DNA from: Sindora glabra
Lineage: Eukaryota > Streptophyta > Magnoliopsida > Fabales > Fabaceae
DNA: 64,000 nt
Direction: 5' to 3'
Assembly (NCBI GenBank): GCA_020226215.1
Contig: CM035236.1
Coordinates: 8,623,001 to 8,687,000 of the forward strand
This document shows, piece by piece, positions 51,214-63,109 of this stretch. How positions within the stretch are numbered: the stretch's first letter is position 1; every line of letters begins with the position of its first letter. Position numbers and translations under genes: made by a program. The notes under the pieces were generated by a model. The model saw only the letters and a list, made by a program, of their open reading frames with translations. It did no database searches and had not been told where the DNA came from.

Positions 51214-51287
51214 TTTTTTAACATAATTTAAATGAGAAAACATTAATTAATTTTTTAACATAATTTAAATGAGAAAACATTAATTAA
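51214..51287. repeat. Perfect 37-bp tandem duplication
   Basis: A 37-bp unit beginning ttttttaacataatttaaat occurs twice in a row (51214 and 51251) without visible change, so it is recent. Confidence 0.9.
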
Positions 51288-51769
51288 ATAATTAATACTG
51301 TCAAATTTCTATAAAATAGATAAGAAATACAAAAAAATTTATTTTTATAATTGAATATTAAGATAATAAATAATAAAAATAATAAATATATAATAATAAG
51401 TAAAATAATATAATATAGATAAAAATATAACTATATTTAGAATTAAATTATTATTATAATAATATTTATAATTTATATTTATTATATAATATTAATTTAT
51501 TATATAATTAATAATCATATTTAAATACATATATTTATATTTTATAATTAATAAATTATATTTATTATAATTTTTTAAAAAAAATATTAAACTGATTAGT
51601 AGATAAATTAAATAGGCCTAAGATATAAAAAATTTATCTTACCGAATAAAATATGATTAAGTAACTTTTCCAAAAAAAATTATTTTTTATTTTAATAATT
51701 AATCAAACGATTCAAAATTTTCTTACATTTTTTAAGAAGATATACTTCTCATATCAATCTTACAACCAA

Positions 51770-54240
51770 AAGTTCTCTAAACAGATTTTATTATTATCAC
51801 TATTCCCCATTAAAAATAATTCAAACCGACGGAGGCAGGAGCGGTCGGTTCGGTTGAATAGGCAATAGAAAGAATTGGGTTGGTGGATTGGTTGAGTTTG
51901 AAATTGATCACCCAAACTACTTTACTATACATGCTTCAGAATGCAGCCATGAGCCATCTTCTCTCTCTCTCTCTCTCGATGATTTTCCTTCAAATTCTTC
52001 AACTTGGTGATTCTGAGGCTTTATTAAAAACGATGTCGCGCATCTCGTGAACTTATAATAATAATAAAACTGTTTCTGACTTTCTGCTACACTTCCCCCC
52101 CCCCCCAAAAAAAAAATTTCTTTGGACCATTATTGCAAGACGGAGTATTTAAAACATGCTTTGAAGTTGCTGCATCTACGTCATTAAGCCAAGCTCCAAA
52201 ACTACACTATGCCGTTACATATTTAAAATATTTATCTTATGATGAGGGTAAACTCTGTAGTTAGGAAATTTAAAACGTGGGATTTAGACTCCCATTTCTT
52301 TTTTTTTTTTAATTTTTGGGTAATGAATGAAAAATAGTGGACAAACAAAGTAACTACCCTGAAAATAGAATATTAATCTATTTCTCCCTTCTCAATTGGA
52401 TCTCTTCAAATTTTAAATTTCTTATTAATAGGTAAATTTCATTTAAAATTAATGTATTTTTTATTGAATTAATATTTTATTAATATTCTTATTTTGTTCT
52501 TGATTCTCATTTAAGAGCAGAACGCGCGTAGATCTCTTGTATTAATCGAATTGTCTCAAAAATATGAAATAACTGAATTGTGTGGGAGTTGGTTTGGACC
52601 TAGCTACTAAAACAAGGAGGTACAAAGGAACAAATTATGGTGGTAAGCTGTAATCTGTCAAATTAGAATATATGGCAATGGCAGCAGCAAAGGAAACTTA
52701 GAATTAAAGCAATTCTTATATCGAAAGAAGCATAAATGAATGATTAAGACATGCTTGAATGTGATTCTTATTAGGTAGAGAAGGTGTTGACTCGATCTCG
52801 ATTACCACTTTCCACCATTATGAATGTCGTCCTCAGACAATGTTCCTGCTGCATCTTCATTTGCTCAACTTTAAGGCAGTAAAACAGAAAAATCCGTCAA
52901 TAATACAATAATATTTAATATTATTCTAAAAATTTTATTTTTTATTATATCTAAAGTTTAAATCTAGAATTATTCGTATGTATTAATTGAATTATCAGTT
53001 TTAGTGTTACCGGGGAAAAAAAACAGTAAAACCCACTATCTGAGGGAACTCGTCACAAAGTCTTTCGTTCTCTTCAATGGACAAACGAGTTACAACTTTC
53101 AAGATAATCCAGGTTTTGTTTTCTTCATCCCAAAGTCAAATTCTTCTGCCTCATTTTTCTCTCCCAGAATCCGATCCATAATTGACATCCTAAATTATGT
53201 TTGTATTTACATACGGTCTTATCAGCCCACTTGCCAAGACCAAGAGTTGCTGAGACCATTTCAGCTTCTCTGGGATATCTCACGACCAATAACATGGATT
53301 TTAGTCGAAGTCCAAAATGGGCCTCCACTTCTTCCCTTTGTAGTCTGTCATTAGCCGATTACAATCTCCCACAAATCCTGGAAAGTTTGTCAAGTACGGA
53401 TGGCCCAACGTAAGATATAATGTATCTTCCAACAGGATTTTGGGCTGCACTATTCCAGTTAAGGTTAAATTTAAATATTTTTTGCTCTCTGCATCTGGTA
53501 CTGCTAGTTTAGCCGAAAACGAAAAGTAGTTATTAGTGGTGATTATATACAAGTCAAATTCGACTCGGAACTTCATGTAATATTTAGATGTACAATAACA
53601 CATTATTTTTTAGAATTTTCTTTTTAGTAATCTAACAAGCCTAGAACGTTTTATGTTTATATGTTAGGTAATTTATTATTTCTACAATCATATATATTAT
53701 ATCTTGAATTCAAACTAAAAAAAAAAATTTGAAGTTTCGTTGTGCCATTAAGAGTACCTCTTTTAGAATATCTTTGAATTGGCATTCTTAATCTTCAATT
53801 CTGAATCAGTTTTTAACATGTTGTTAATATTTTTTAAAATTACTATCTTTTTAACAAATTTTAAGAAAGATTTCCTAGAGTAGCTTCTTCTTATTAAACG
53901 ATGTAAAAAAAAAGTACTTAGTACAATATGTCTAAACATGTTATTTGTCAATTGGCGAAAAAACAAGTGTAAATGTTTTGGAAAACTTCCTCCAAGAAAG
54001 CGAAGGAAATTATATAGAATGAACACCCAATATTGATATTTTGAATAATGTTATAAAATTATATAAGTTGGTTGGCAACAAGCAAATATTTGTAGGTTCA
54101 TGCATTGGGGGAAAAATACTAACAACAGGTGGGATCCATGATGTGATTCTCTACGTGAAACCAACTACCACGTTGGATATTGTCTATTCAAGCAGCCATT
54201 TTAACACTTGCTTCCAAATCTACTTCTCTCCTTCTATCAA
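51770..54240. other. Intergenic; less AT-rich patches without assigned genes
   Basis: Contains a (CT)n tract near 51.96 kb, a C12-A10 run at 52095-52116, and a moderately GC patch at 53.0-53.5 kb with open frames on both strands. In the reverse complement that patch contains gtgggagattg, the kind of junction seen at copia 3' LTRs. It might be an old LTR fragment, but no second boundary was found. Confidence 0.4.
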
Positions 54241-54251
54241 TTTCTTTTGCT

Positions 54252-54686
54252 TGTAAAATAATTTTGTGTACTAAACATATTTTAATATATAATTGAATTA
54301 AATGTCATTAATATAATAATAATGCATAAACTTTATGTTATATTAAAACTTTAAAGTGTGTGCATATACCCTATTTTAGATTAATTATGATGGGCCAATT
54401 AATCCTAGTTGAGTTAGGGTTAGGATCCCTATCCACCTTCTTATAAGGTGAGCTGCAGTCTCCCATCACATTGCAATTTGTAATTCCAAATATTCTCTCT
54501 GAGACTCACCTGAGGAAGAATGGGCAGTGATCCAACCAATTCTATAATCAGATATCATCGATGCAATAGGAAGGTCAAGTAATTCAAAAATTCTTTATTT
54601 TATTTGTGTAATTATTGTACTCTTTTTTATGGATTTATGATTGTATGAATATTAAATTATTTTGTGAATCTTAAAAATTTCTTACA
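54252..54686 (+). repeat. 5' LTR of the copia element
   Basis: 435 bp, starts TGTAAAATAATTTTGT and ends ATTTCTTACA. Includes the conserved leader region with CTCCCATCACATT and CTCTCTGAGACTCACCTGAG shared with the 3' LTR. Confidence 0.95.
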
Positions 54687-54688
54687 AT

Positions 54689-54700
54689 TGGTATCAGAGC
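54689..54700 (+). other. Primer-binding site (initiator Met-tRNA)
   Basis: TGGTATCAGAGC, two bases after the 5' LTR, is the standard complement of the 3' end of plant initiator methionine tRNA used to prime minus-strand synthesis. Confidence 0.95.
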
Positions 54701-55006
54701 CAGAAAATCCATATTGATGAGTCAAATTTCCCAAATTGCATTGTGCTATTTTATATTTTACCTAGTATGAATTCTTTCTATGTTTTAGCCATAATAAATC
54801 AAAATAAAATTATGGTAATATTACTTTAGATTTATTATTTCTTATTTATTTTAATCACAATGTTGTTTATTTGATTTGAAATTAAATTTTGAGAACAATT
54901 TTTCAAATTTCGGTGATATGAAGATTGTGTTTTAACTTTTATATAAAATGAATTTTCTGGTTTTCAAATTCGGTGTTTTATACATAAATGATTTGACATT
55001 CATTTT

Positions 55007-55008
<2 letters not shown>

Positions 55009-55044
<36 letters not shown>

Positions 55045-55313
55045 CGTTAGAGAGACATATGTAAAATAATAATAATAATAATAAGGTTAAACCAAATTAT
55101 ATATATCTGTTTCATTTCCTCACACTGTCCATGTGTCAGAGTATATATATGCACCGTGCACGTATGGACTGTGTGTATTGAACATACGGTATTCGGCCAA
55201 TTTTATCAATATCACTAAGATTTTGAATAGATATATAACAGATATATACTTACAATGAACGGCAAACCAAATCCTAATATATACTTCCGTGTTTTATATA
55301 TATATCTCTAACG

Positions 55314-55399
<86 letters not shown>
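55009..55399. mobile_element. Small TIR element nested in a (TA)n tract of the copia leader
   Basis: A 277-bp segment (55041-55317) is bounded by perfect 13-bp inverted repeats, GAAACGTTAGAGA and TCTCTAACGTTTC. It is flanked by (AT)n on both sides: 55009-55040 on the left and 55318-55399 on the right. Insertion of MITEs at TA microsatellites is known (for example Micron elements of rice). It lies between the primer-binding site and gag. It has no coding capacity. Confidence 0.6.
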
Positions 55400-55401
<2 letters not shown>

Positions 55402-56169
55402 TGGTGCTCCACTCTCCAAGCTTATATTTTGATAATTTTTTTTATAATTTTCTAGAAATAAAATATTTTTATTATTTTTTGTTTTAATATTTTGAGTATT
55501 AATTTAATTGAATTTTGGCTCGAATTTTTTACTGTATAATCTTTGTATAATAATCTGTTGTGTAAAATTTTTCTAGACGAAATATATATTATATGCATAT
55601 TTTCTCAATTTTTGTCATTAATATGCAATTATTTTTAAATTTATACAAAGATTATAATTGCTCATATTATGCCTTTTAAATTTTATGTAATTAAACTCAC
55701 CTATCACAGGTTAATTGCATAAAATTCTTGTAATATTTTATTTGATATATATATTATGCAATATTATTGATTAAATTACTATTATGATAATTTAATTTTG
55801 AAATAATTAAAATTAGGAGAGTACTATATTAATGAAAATTATACCCTATCGGTATAATTCTATTAATATAGTTTGTAAGTGATAATATGAGTGTTAGGAT
55901 TATATGTTAATTTTCTAAAATTTTAAATACCCTACCGGTGTTAAGTTTTAGGATTTTAGCATATAGTTCTTGTATTATATTATAATACTTATACTCCATC
56001 GGTATTAAGTATAATAGCATTATACTGTAAATAGTTGTATATTTTGAAAGGAAAATTTAAGCATGATTATTGTTCAAACATGCAATGTTGTTAATTTATG
56101 ATTAATTTCATAAATTTTAATAATTTTCCTCAGCTTCTGTTCCTATACAACTAACTTTTGTGAAAATTT

Positions 56170-57200
56170 TAAATGGGACAAATCATGAGGACTAGGTGGA
56201 ATCCTCGAGACTGTATTTAGCAGTCTCTAACCTTGATCTAACTTTATATGAAGAAGAACTGGAGATCAATAAGGAGTTAACTCCTACTCAAATAGCCTAT
56301 CATGAAAAATGGACTCATTCTAATAGAGTCTGTTTGATGGTGATAAAGTACACTATGGATAAGACCAGTCTCTAATAGACTGGGTGGAATCCTGGAGACT
56401 GTATCTGACAGTCTTTAACCTTGATCTAGCTTTATGTGAAGAGGAACTAGAGATCAATAAGGAGTTAACTCCTACTCAAAGAGTCCATCATGAAAAATGG
56501 ACTCATTCTAATAGAGTCTGTTTGATGGTGATAAAGTACACTATAGATAAGACCATTAGGCAAAGTATTTCTGATAGTCAGAAGGCAAAAACGTTCCTAA
56601 ATTCAGTGGCTAAAAAATATGTTAAGTTTAATAAAGCTGAAAAGGAGTATTATGTGTCTCTATTGGAAAAGACTATGTATGATAGAGTAAGTGGTATTAG
56701 GGAGCATATAATAAAACTAGTGCATTATTACAACCGATTGAAAAGTATGAATATTGATCTAGGAGATAATTACTTAATTTGGCGAGTTCCGGAGTCACTT
56801 CCTCCTCAATTTGATATGCTAAAAATATCTTGCAATACTCAGAAAAGAGAATAGATCATTAATGAGATTATCTCTATAGTGACTCAAGCAAAAAAATATA
56901 TATATATATGAAGTAGACAAAGATACAAGTAGCAAATTTTGTCTCTCAAGGTTTGACTTCTGGACAAGCAAATAGGCCCTTCCAGAAGGATAATAAGAGG
57001 AAATCTAATCATGAAAGGAAGAAGAATGATATGAGGGAGTAGCAACATAAGCTTAAAAAAGTCATGTTTAAAGGAAATTGTAAATTCTGTAAGAAGTATG
57101 GGTACAAAAGGGCATATTACTTCAAATTTAATAAATGGCTTGAAAAGAAGAAGAAAGGTAACCCTGTAGCTCTAGTTGTTTTGAATCCAATAATATTGAA
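56170..57200 (+). pseudogene. Copia gag remnant with internal duplication
   Basis: Retrotransposon capsid-type protein. The gag core is recognisable (LEINKELTPTQ, NRVCLMVIKYT, PESLPPQFDMLK), followed by a decayed zinc knuckle near 57.08 kb, where CKFCKKYGY keeps two cysteines but loses the histidine and last cysteine. A segment of about 170 bp is duplicated in tandem: copies start at about 56195 and 56383 (period 188 bp). The first copy has a TAG in place of a tryptophan codon. The longest clean frame is 56384-56854. Confidence 0.85.
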
Positions 57201-57209
57201 ATTCCTTCT

Positions 57210-60200
57210 AACACTTGGTGGTTGGATAGTGGTGCCATTATCCATGTCACTAATTGCTTGGTACCATTATCCATGTCACTAATTGCTTGCAAACACTAAA
57301 AAAATCTAAGGAGACCAAGTGAGGGTGAAATAGTTTTGAAACTAGGGAATGGAGACAAAGTACAAGTTAAACACATAGGAGTCATTTCTTTACATTTGTC
57401 CACTAGTCATGTTTTAGAATTAAAAAAAAATGTTGTTTATGTACCTTTTATGAGAAGGAACTTAATTTCTATAACTTATTTAGACCAAGATGGATATTTA
57501 TATTTATTTGGAAATAATAATTTTAAGTTATATTACGACTCCTGTGTGGTTGGGACTGGTACTTTGAATAGTAACTTATATAAAATTATTTTGAATAATG
57601 CTTTTGAAAATTCCATCAACACAGTTGTTGGAAATAAAAGACTAAGATTAAATGAAACATCTTCAATGCTTTGGCATAAAAGATTAAGCCACATCTCCAA
57701 AGAAAGAATGGAACGATTAATAAAAGAAGGAGTTTTACCTAAACTCAACTTCCCAGATTTCAGCATCTAAATGGATTGCATTAAAGGAAAACTAATGGCT
57801 AGAGCTAGAAAAGGAAAGAAGATTAGAAAAGAAGGTATTCTGTAGTTAATCCATATTGATGTGTGTGGCCTTATCTCACCCAATGCAATAAGAAGTTTTA
57901 AGTATTTTATCACCTTCATTGACGACTATTCGAGATTTAGATAAGTGAAGTTTCTTTCTAAAATAATTTTAGAGCATTAAAAGCCTTCAAAAGACAATAA
58001 CTAAATTAAAGCTAGGCAAGAAAATTAAATGTGTACATTTAGATAGAGGTGATGAATTTTATGGCAGATATGATGAAACTTAAAGAAATCCTGGTCTCTT
58101 TGCAAAATATTTAGAAAAGTATGGAATAAAAGTTAGTTACATTATGCCTGGCACACCAGAACAAAATGGAATTGCAGAACGAAGGAACAAAACACTTATG
58201 AAGATGGTACGATGCATGCTCACTCATTCTACTTTACTAGAATTTTTTATGGGGTGATGTTCTAAGAACTGCTGCATATGTGTTGAACCAAGTTCCAAGC
58301 AAATCTGCACTAAAGACTCCATATGAGTTTATGTATGGAAAGAAGCCAAGCTTGAAATATTTTCATGTTTGAGGCTGCAAAGCTGAAATTAGACCTTATA
58401 ACTCATAAATTAATAAGCTTGAAGCAAGAACAATTAGTGGGTATTTTATTGGCTATTGCTTTTGTTTAAGAGGAAGTAGGTTTTATTGCCCATTTCATTC
58501 ATCAAGAGTTATTGAGATGGATCGTGCTGTGTACTTTTAGGATGAGTCGAATAGTGGGAGAAAGTCATCTTAGATCTCTATAGGAGAAGAGCAAAGCAAT
58601 GTCTCCCAAACGGCTGATAAACAAAGTATTATTCCTCTAATAGTGCCTTTTGTTGAACCGATGCATATAGAGATGCAAAATGATCCAGAACAACCTGTGA
58701 TTGAACCAATCCAACTGGTGAATGAACCAAATGATGTAATTAAAGAAGTTTCCCTAAGAAGATCATAGAGAACTTGCCGTCAAGCAATTTCAAATGATTA
58801 TATGGTTTATTTACAAGAGTATGAGTTTGATGTAAATGATGATTTTGATCCTATTAGTTTCTCTAAAGCTATTTCAAGTTCTAATTCCTCAGAATGGATT
58901 CATGCCATGGAAGACAAAATAAATTCAATGTACAAGAATAATGCATGGGATTTGGTGGAACTACCTGCAAGATGTAAACCAGTTAGTTGCAAGTGAATTT
59001 TTAAAATCAAACGGACCGCTAAAGGTGAAATTGAAAGATATAAGGCCAGATTAGTAGCTAAAGGTTACATAAAGAAGGAAGGAATTGATTATAAGGAGAC
59101 CTTCTCACCAGTCTCGACCAAAGACTCATTTCGAGTTATAATGGCTTTGGTAGCTCATCTTGATCTCGAGTTACATCAAATGGATGTGAAGACTACCTTC
59201 CTTAATGGTGACTTGTCGGAGACAGTTTATATGAAACAACCAGATGGTTTCCAAGAGAATGGAAAAAAGCACTTAGTGTGTAAGTTGAATAAGTTGATAT
59301 ATGGCCTGAAACAAGCATCCAGGTAATGATATCTCAAATTTCATAAGATTGTGTCCTCTCTTGGATTTAAGGAGAATGCAGTGGATCAGTGCATCTATTA
59401 TATGATAAGCGCTGGCAATTTTATGATCCTGGTGTTATATGTTGATGACATTCTCCTTACGAGTACTGATATAAATTTTTTGAACGAGACAAAATTAGCG
59501 CTGTCACAAAATTTTGATATGAAGGATCTTGGAAATACATCTTTTGTGCTTGGCATAGAGATCCATCATGACAGATCCCGAAGTTTGCTTGATTTGTCTC
59601 AAAAGGCATATATAGACAAAGTGCTTAAGAGATTTAACATGACTTCATGCTCGCATAGTGCTACGCCCATTTAAAAGGGTGAAGTATTTTCCAAAGTCCG
59701 GTGTCCTCAAAATGATGATGAGAAATCTAAAATGAGTATGGTCCCATATACTTCCGTTGTTGGTAGTCTGATGTATGACCAAGTGTGTACACGCCAAGAT
59801 ATTGCTTTTGTAATTAGTGTGCTTGGGAGGTACCTAAGTAATCCTGGTTAAAGACACTGGATAGCAGCTAAGAAAATCATGAGGTACCTACAAAGTACAA
59901 AGAATTATATGCTAACTTATAAAAGATCCAGTGATCTGATTTGTACAGGCTATTCAGACTCTGACTTTGCTGGTTGTCCAGATGATTAAGAAATCAACAT
60001 TTGGATATATCTTTATGCTTGTAGGAGGAGCTGTATCGTGGAAAAGTGTCAAATAATCTTTAACAGTAACCTCCACTATGGAAGCAGAGTATGTCGCTTG
60101 TTATAAAGCCACTTGAGAGGCTATATGGTAAAGAAATTTTATTTCTGAATTCTGCTTAGTTGAAAGCATTTCGAAACCCTTAACCATTTATTGCGACAAT

Positions 60201-60431
60201 ACTGTTGTTGTTAACTTCTCTCAAAATAATAAAAGTTCTACCCATACAAAATACTTTGATGTGAAATATCAATTTGTGAGAGAGAAGACACATGAGCATC
60301 TTACTCATATTGAGCATATTTCGACAGATTGTATGCTTGCAGACCCATTAACCAAAGGCCTAACTGTAGGCATATTTAAAAGACATATATTAGATATGAG
60401 CCTTATTGAATCTTTTAATGTTTTGAGTTAG
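57210..60431 (+). pseudogene. Copia pol remnant: protease, integrase, RT, RNase H
   Basis: The protease site DSGA is at about 57.22 kb, followed by a 29-bp tandem duplication (57231 and 57260). The pre-integrase segment (LWHKRLSHISKERMERL) and integrase core (FITFIDDYSRF, TPEQNGIAERRN) span about 57.3-58.5 kb. Reverse transcriptase runs from about 58.85 to 59.65 kb, with LHQMDVKTTFLNGDL and the catalytic YVDDILL. RNase H lies at about 59.9-60.4 kb, with STMEAEYVA and ADPLTKGL, ending at TAG 60429-60431. Stops occur in every domain, for example after the pre-integrase block (about 57768), at 58996, after GLKQASR at 59326 and near 59674. Not functional. Confidence 0.93.
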
Positions 60432-60804
60432 TGGGAGTAATTGTATATTTTGAAACTGAAATTGTGTTGATCTCGAGATTTTATAATATTGTCATAAAAG
60501 TGCACTTATCTTGTTATAGCAATATAAGGAGATATTAAAACCCTGTCTCAAACTATTATAAAGCATCTTGGGTGGATGCATGGATCATTTTATATATTTT
60601 GATTATGCACACATTTTATATTATTTGATCTTTTGAAATGAGTATTTCATATATGTATATCTTTTCAACCCTATCGGATGATCAGATATGCATTTAATGA
60701 AATCTCATAATTGATCTATGGTTGTAATTGTATGAATTGTATTAATGACATTGTTTAAATGTGGCCACATATTGTAATTCAAAATTATATATTAAAATAT
60801 GTTT

Positions 60805-60819
60805 GTCCAAGTGGGAGAT
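60805..60819 (+). other. Polypurine tract of the copia element
   Basis: The purine-rich aagtgggaga directly before the 3' LTR is the usual plus-strand priming site of copia elements. Confidence 0.85.
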
Positions 60820-61263
60820 TGTAAAATAATTTTGTAGACTAAACATATTTTAATATCTAATTGAATTAAATGTCATTAATATAATAATACCTAGACTTTG
60901 TGTTATATTAAAATTTTAAAGTGTGTGCATGTACCCTATTCTAGATTAATTATGATGGGCCAATTAATCCTGGTTGGATTAGGATTAGGATTAGGATTAG
61001 GATCCCTATCCACCTCCTTATAAGGTGAGCTGTAATCTCCCATCACATTATAGTTTGTAATTTCAAATATTCTCTCTGAGACTCACCTGAGGAAGAGTGG
61101 GCAGTGATCCAACCAATTCTACAATCAGACATCATGGATGTAGCAGGAGGGTCAGGTAATTCAAAAACTCTTTATTTTATTTGTACAATTATTATACTCC
61201 TCTCTATAAATTTATGGTTGTACGAATATTAAATTATTTTATGAATCCTAAAAATTTCTTACA
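60820..61263 (+). repeat. 3' LTR of the copia element
   Basis: 444 bp, same ends as the 5' LTR. It carries a (GGATTA)4 expansion at 60976-60999 where the 5' LTR has only gagttagggttagg, which explains the length difference. Confidence 0.95.
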
Positions 61264-63109
61264 TTGCGTAATCGTGTCAATATTGCCATTGGCTGCAACT
61301 TTCCACGAAACCCCAAATATCTATTTTCCTTTAATCATTATTATATTTTCCATGATCATATTAGCTATATCAATTATTATTTTTACTGATTTTATTATAT
61401 TGTACCTGGCCTGCTTGATAAAATAATTATAATATCATGCTAGTCTGCTTGACAAGAACATATTTTTCATTGACGAGATCTAATCACATGTCTCAAGTTT
61501 TTCTTTCTTAAAATAATCTATCATTTATTAATCTTAAAACTTGCATGCAGGAAACCTGAACACAATTTCCCTTGATTATAAAAAACGTAATTATTAAACC
61601 ATAACTTTGTTCGTATCCAACAATCAAATAAATGTATATGCTATTTATTAGTTTTTTTAAATTACATCAAATATCATATTCGCACTTGTTGAACTTTGAA
61701 ATAAGAAATTGAGTGTTGCAAATACGACAGCAAACGATAATTCAAAGCAACGAATCCTAAGATGAGTCTTGTACATTAGTCTGTTGCTGTAGATTGGGAC
61801 GAAAGAGGAGGGAGGCAAAGTCTGACACGTATATGAAGAGGGAGAGCGAAATGTCAAACTTTGCGTCTGTTGACTTTAATGAGCCTTTCCACTCCTGTCT
61901 TGTATTCACAGTCACGTGTCATGTGCTTTCTTTAGTCCCTGTAGCTATAACTATCTGAAATTACCTCTCAAGTTATAACGTCCAATTTCATTTTTTTTAA
62001 TATGAATTAAAAGATAAAATATTATTTATATTTTTATAATTATAAAATAATATAAATTATTATAATAATAAAAATATTTTTTAAATTTAATTAAATATTA
62101 TTTTTTTCATTCATTACATTTAGTGTTAAAAAAGATATTTTTTTACTATTTTAATATTTTATAATTATAAATATAAATAAATGAGACTGTATTTCTATTA
62201 AATACATTTTCTGACAAAATAGACTAGATATAAACATATACATATACATAATGATAGACTAATTTCTTATAATTTTTTCAATTTGCATCCCCTCTTCGAA
62301 TTTAATTATTTTGAAAGAGAAATCATACAAAAATTTCAAGCGCAGCAAGACTCAATATCTACTCATAAATTTGTTTATATTTATATATTTTTTTTAAAAT
62401 GACATCAAAATAATCACATTAAAAGGAAATTATTATACTTAAAGGAACAAGAATTTATAATACATATTTTTAACTTTTTCACAATGGCATAATAAATTTA
62501 ATATTTAATTGTTTAATTTCATTCTAATCACAAGGTTTCCGTAATTCCTTTGTTTTCTATAAATATATATTGTGAAGATATCATACATGAAAGAAAACTC
62601 CTGTGTGCCCGGATACAAATAAATTAAATTGAGTTAGATTTTACTTTAAATTAATTAAATTTATATTTTAAAATATTAGTTTAAATCTAGTTTATTAATT
62701 TATATAAGATCAATTTGATTCAGCTTATTAAAAAAAGATTTACTTAATTTATTAATATATTTAAAAAATTATTTGCATTAATAAATTTTTAAATATATTA
62801 ATAAGTTAAAATTTATTTGGCTTAAAATTGTCTAATAGCTTAATTAAACTTATATATATAAATATATATATTAAAATATCATATATTATATTACATATAA
62901 ATGTATTAATAATTAAATAATATGACATAATAAATTTACGAGCCAAATCTAAAATATATATAATAAATTTATTTATTAGTCTTGATCTATCTTATTTAGA
63001 TATATGTGCCTTTAATAGGTCACTTGCACCTTGCTTTTCCACCCTTAGTCTTGATGATATGTTAAGTTATGGTTAATTGATGTTCACATAAAAATAAAAA
63101 ACTTGTTCT
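61264..63109. other. AT-rich spacer between two copia elements; dispersed repeat copy 2
   Basis: No gene was recognised. The minus-strand open frame at 61.66-61.86 kb has no family features. The part at 62.62-62.99 kb is the second copy of the AT-rich repeat also seen at 15.66-16.14 kb. Confidence 0.4.

Larger units (their letters stand above)
49590..51760. repeat. Block of diverged tandem repeats
   Basis: A unit containing cttaaaatta, aaattttatataatt and ttttgaataaaaaa starts near 49.85 kb and again near 50.14 kb (period about 285 bp). A longer unit that includes cataatttttcaa(a/g)attggtact and tactgtcaaatttctataaaata recurs with a period of about 814 bp (50482 and 51296). Copies end with similar aattaatcaaa(t/c)gattcaaaat sequence. 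An unequal-exchange or nested-insertion origin is likely. The left end at 49.59-49.80 kb has an inverted relative at 16.83-17.06 kb. Confidence 0.6.
54252..61263 (+). mobile_element. Ty1/copia LTR retrotransposon, structurally complete, coding dead
   Basis: Full-length element of 7012 bp with two LTRs (54252-54686 and 60820-61263), both TG...CA. A primer-binding site complementary to initiator Met-tRNA follows the left LTR, and a polypurine tract precedes the right one. The 5-bp flanks are ttgct and ttgcg, a target duplication with one mismatch. Domain order gag, protease, integrase, reverse transcriptase, RNase H identifies Ty1/copia. All coding parts carry stops or shifts, so it could move only with help. 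LTRs differ at roughly 45 positions by eye plus a 9-bp length difference, so the insertion is not recent. Confidence 0.95.

Noticed and set aside
53004..53603. Overlapping ORFs on both strands near 53.3 kb
   Set aside because: Open frames in opposite directions with no recognisable domain; possibly an old LTR fragment, but no second boundary was found.
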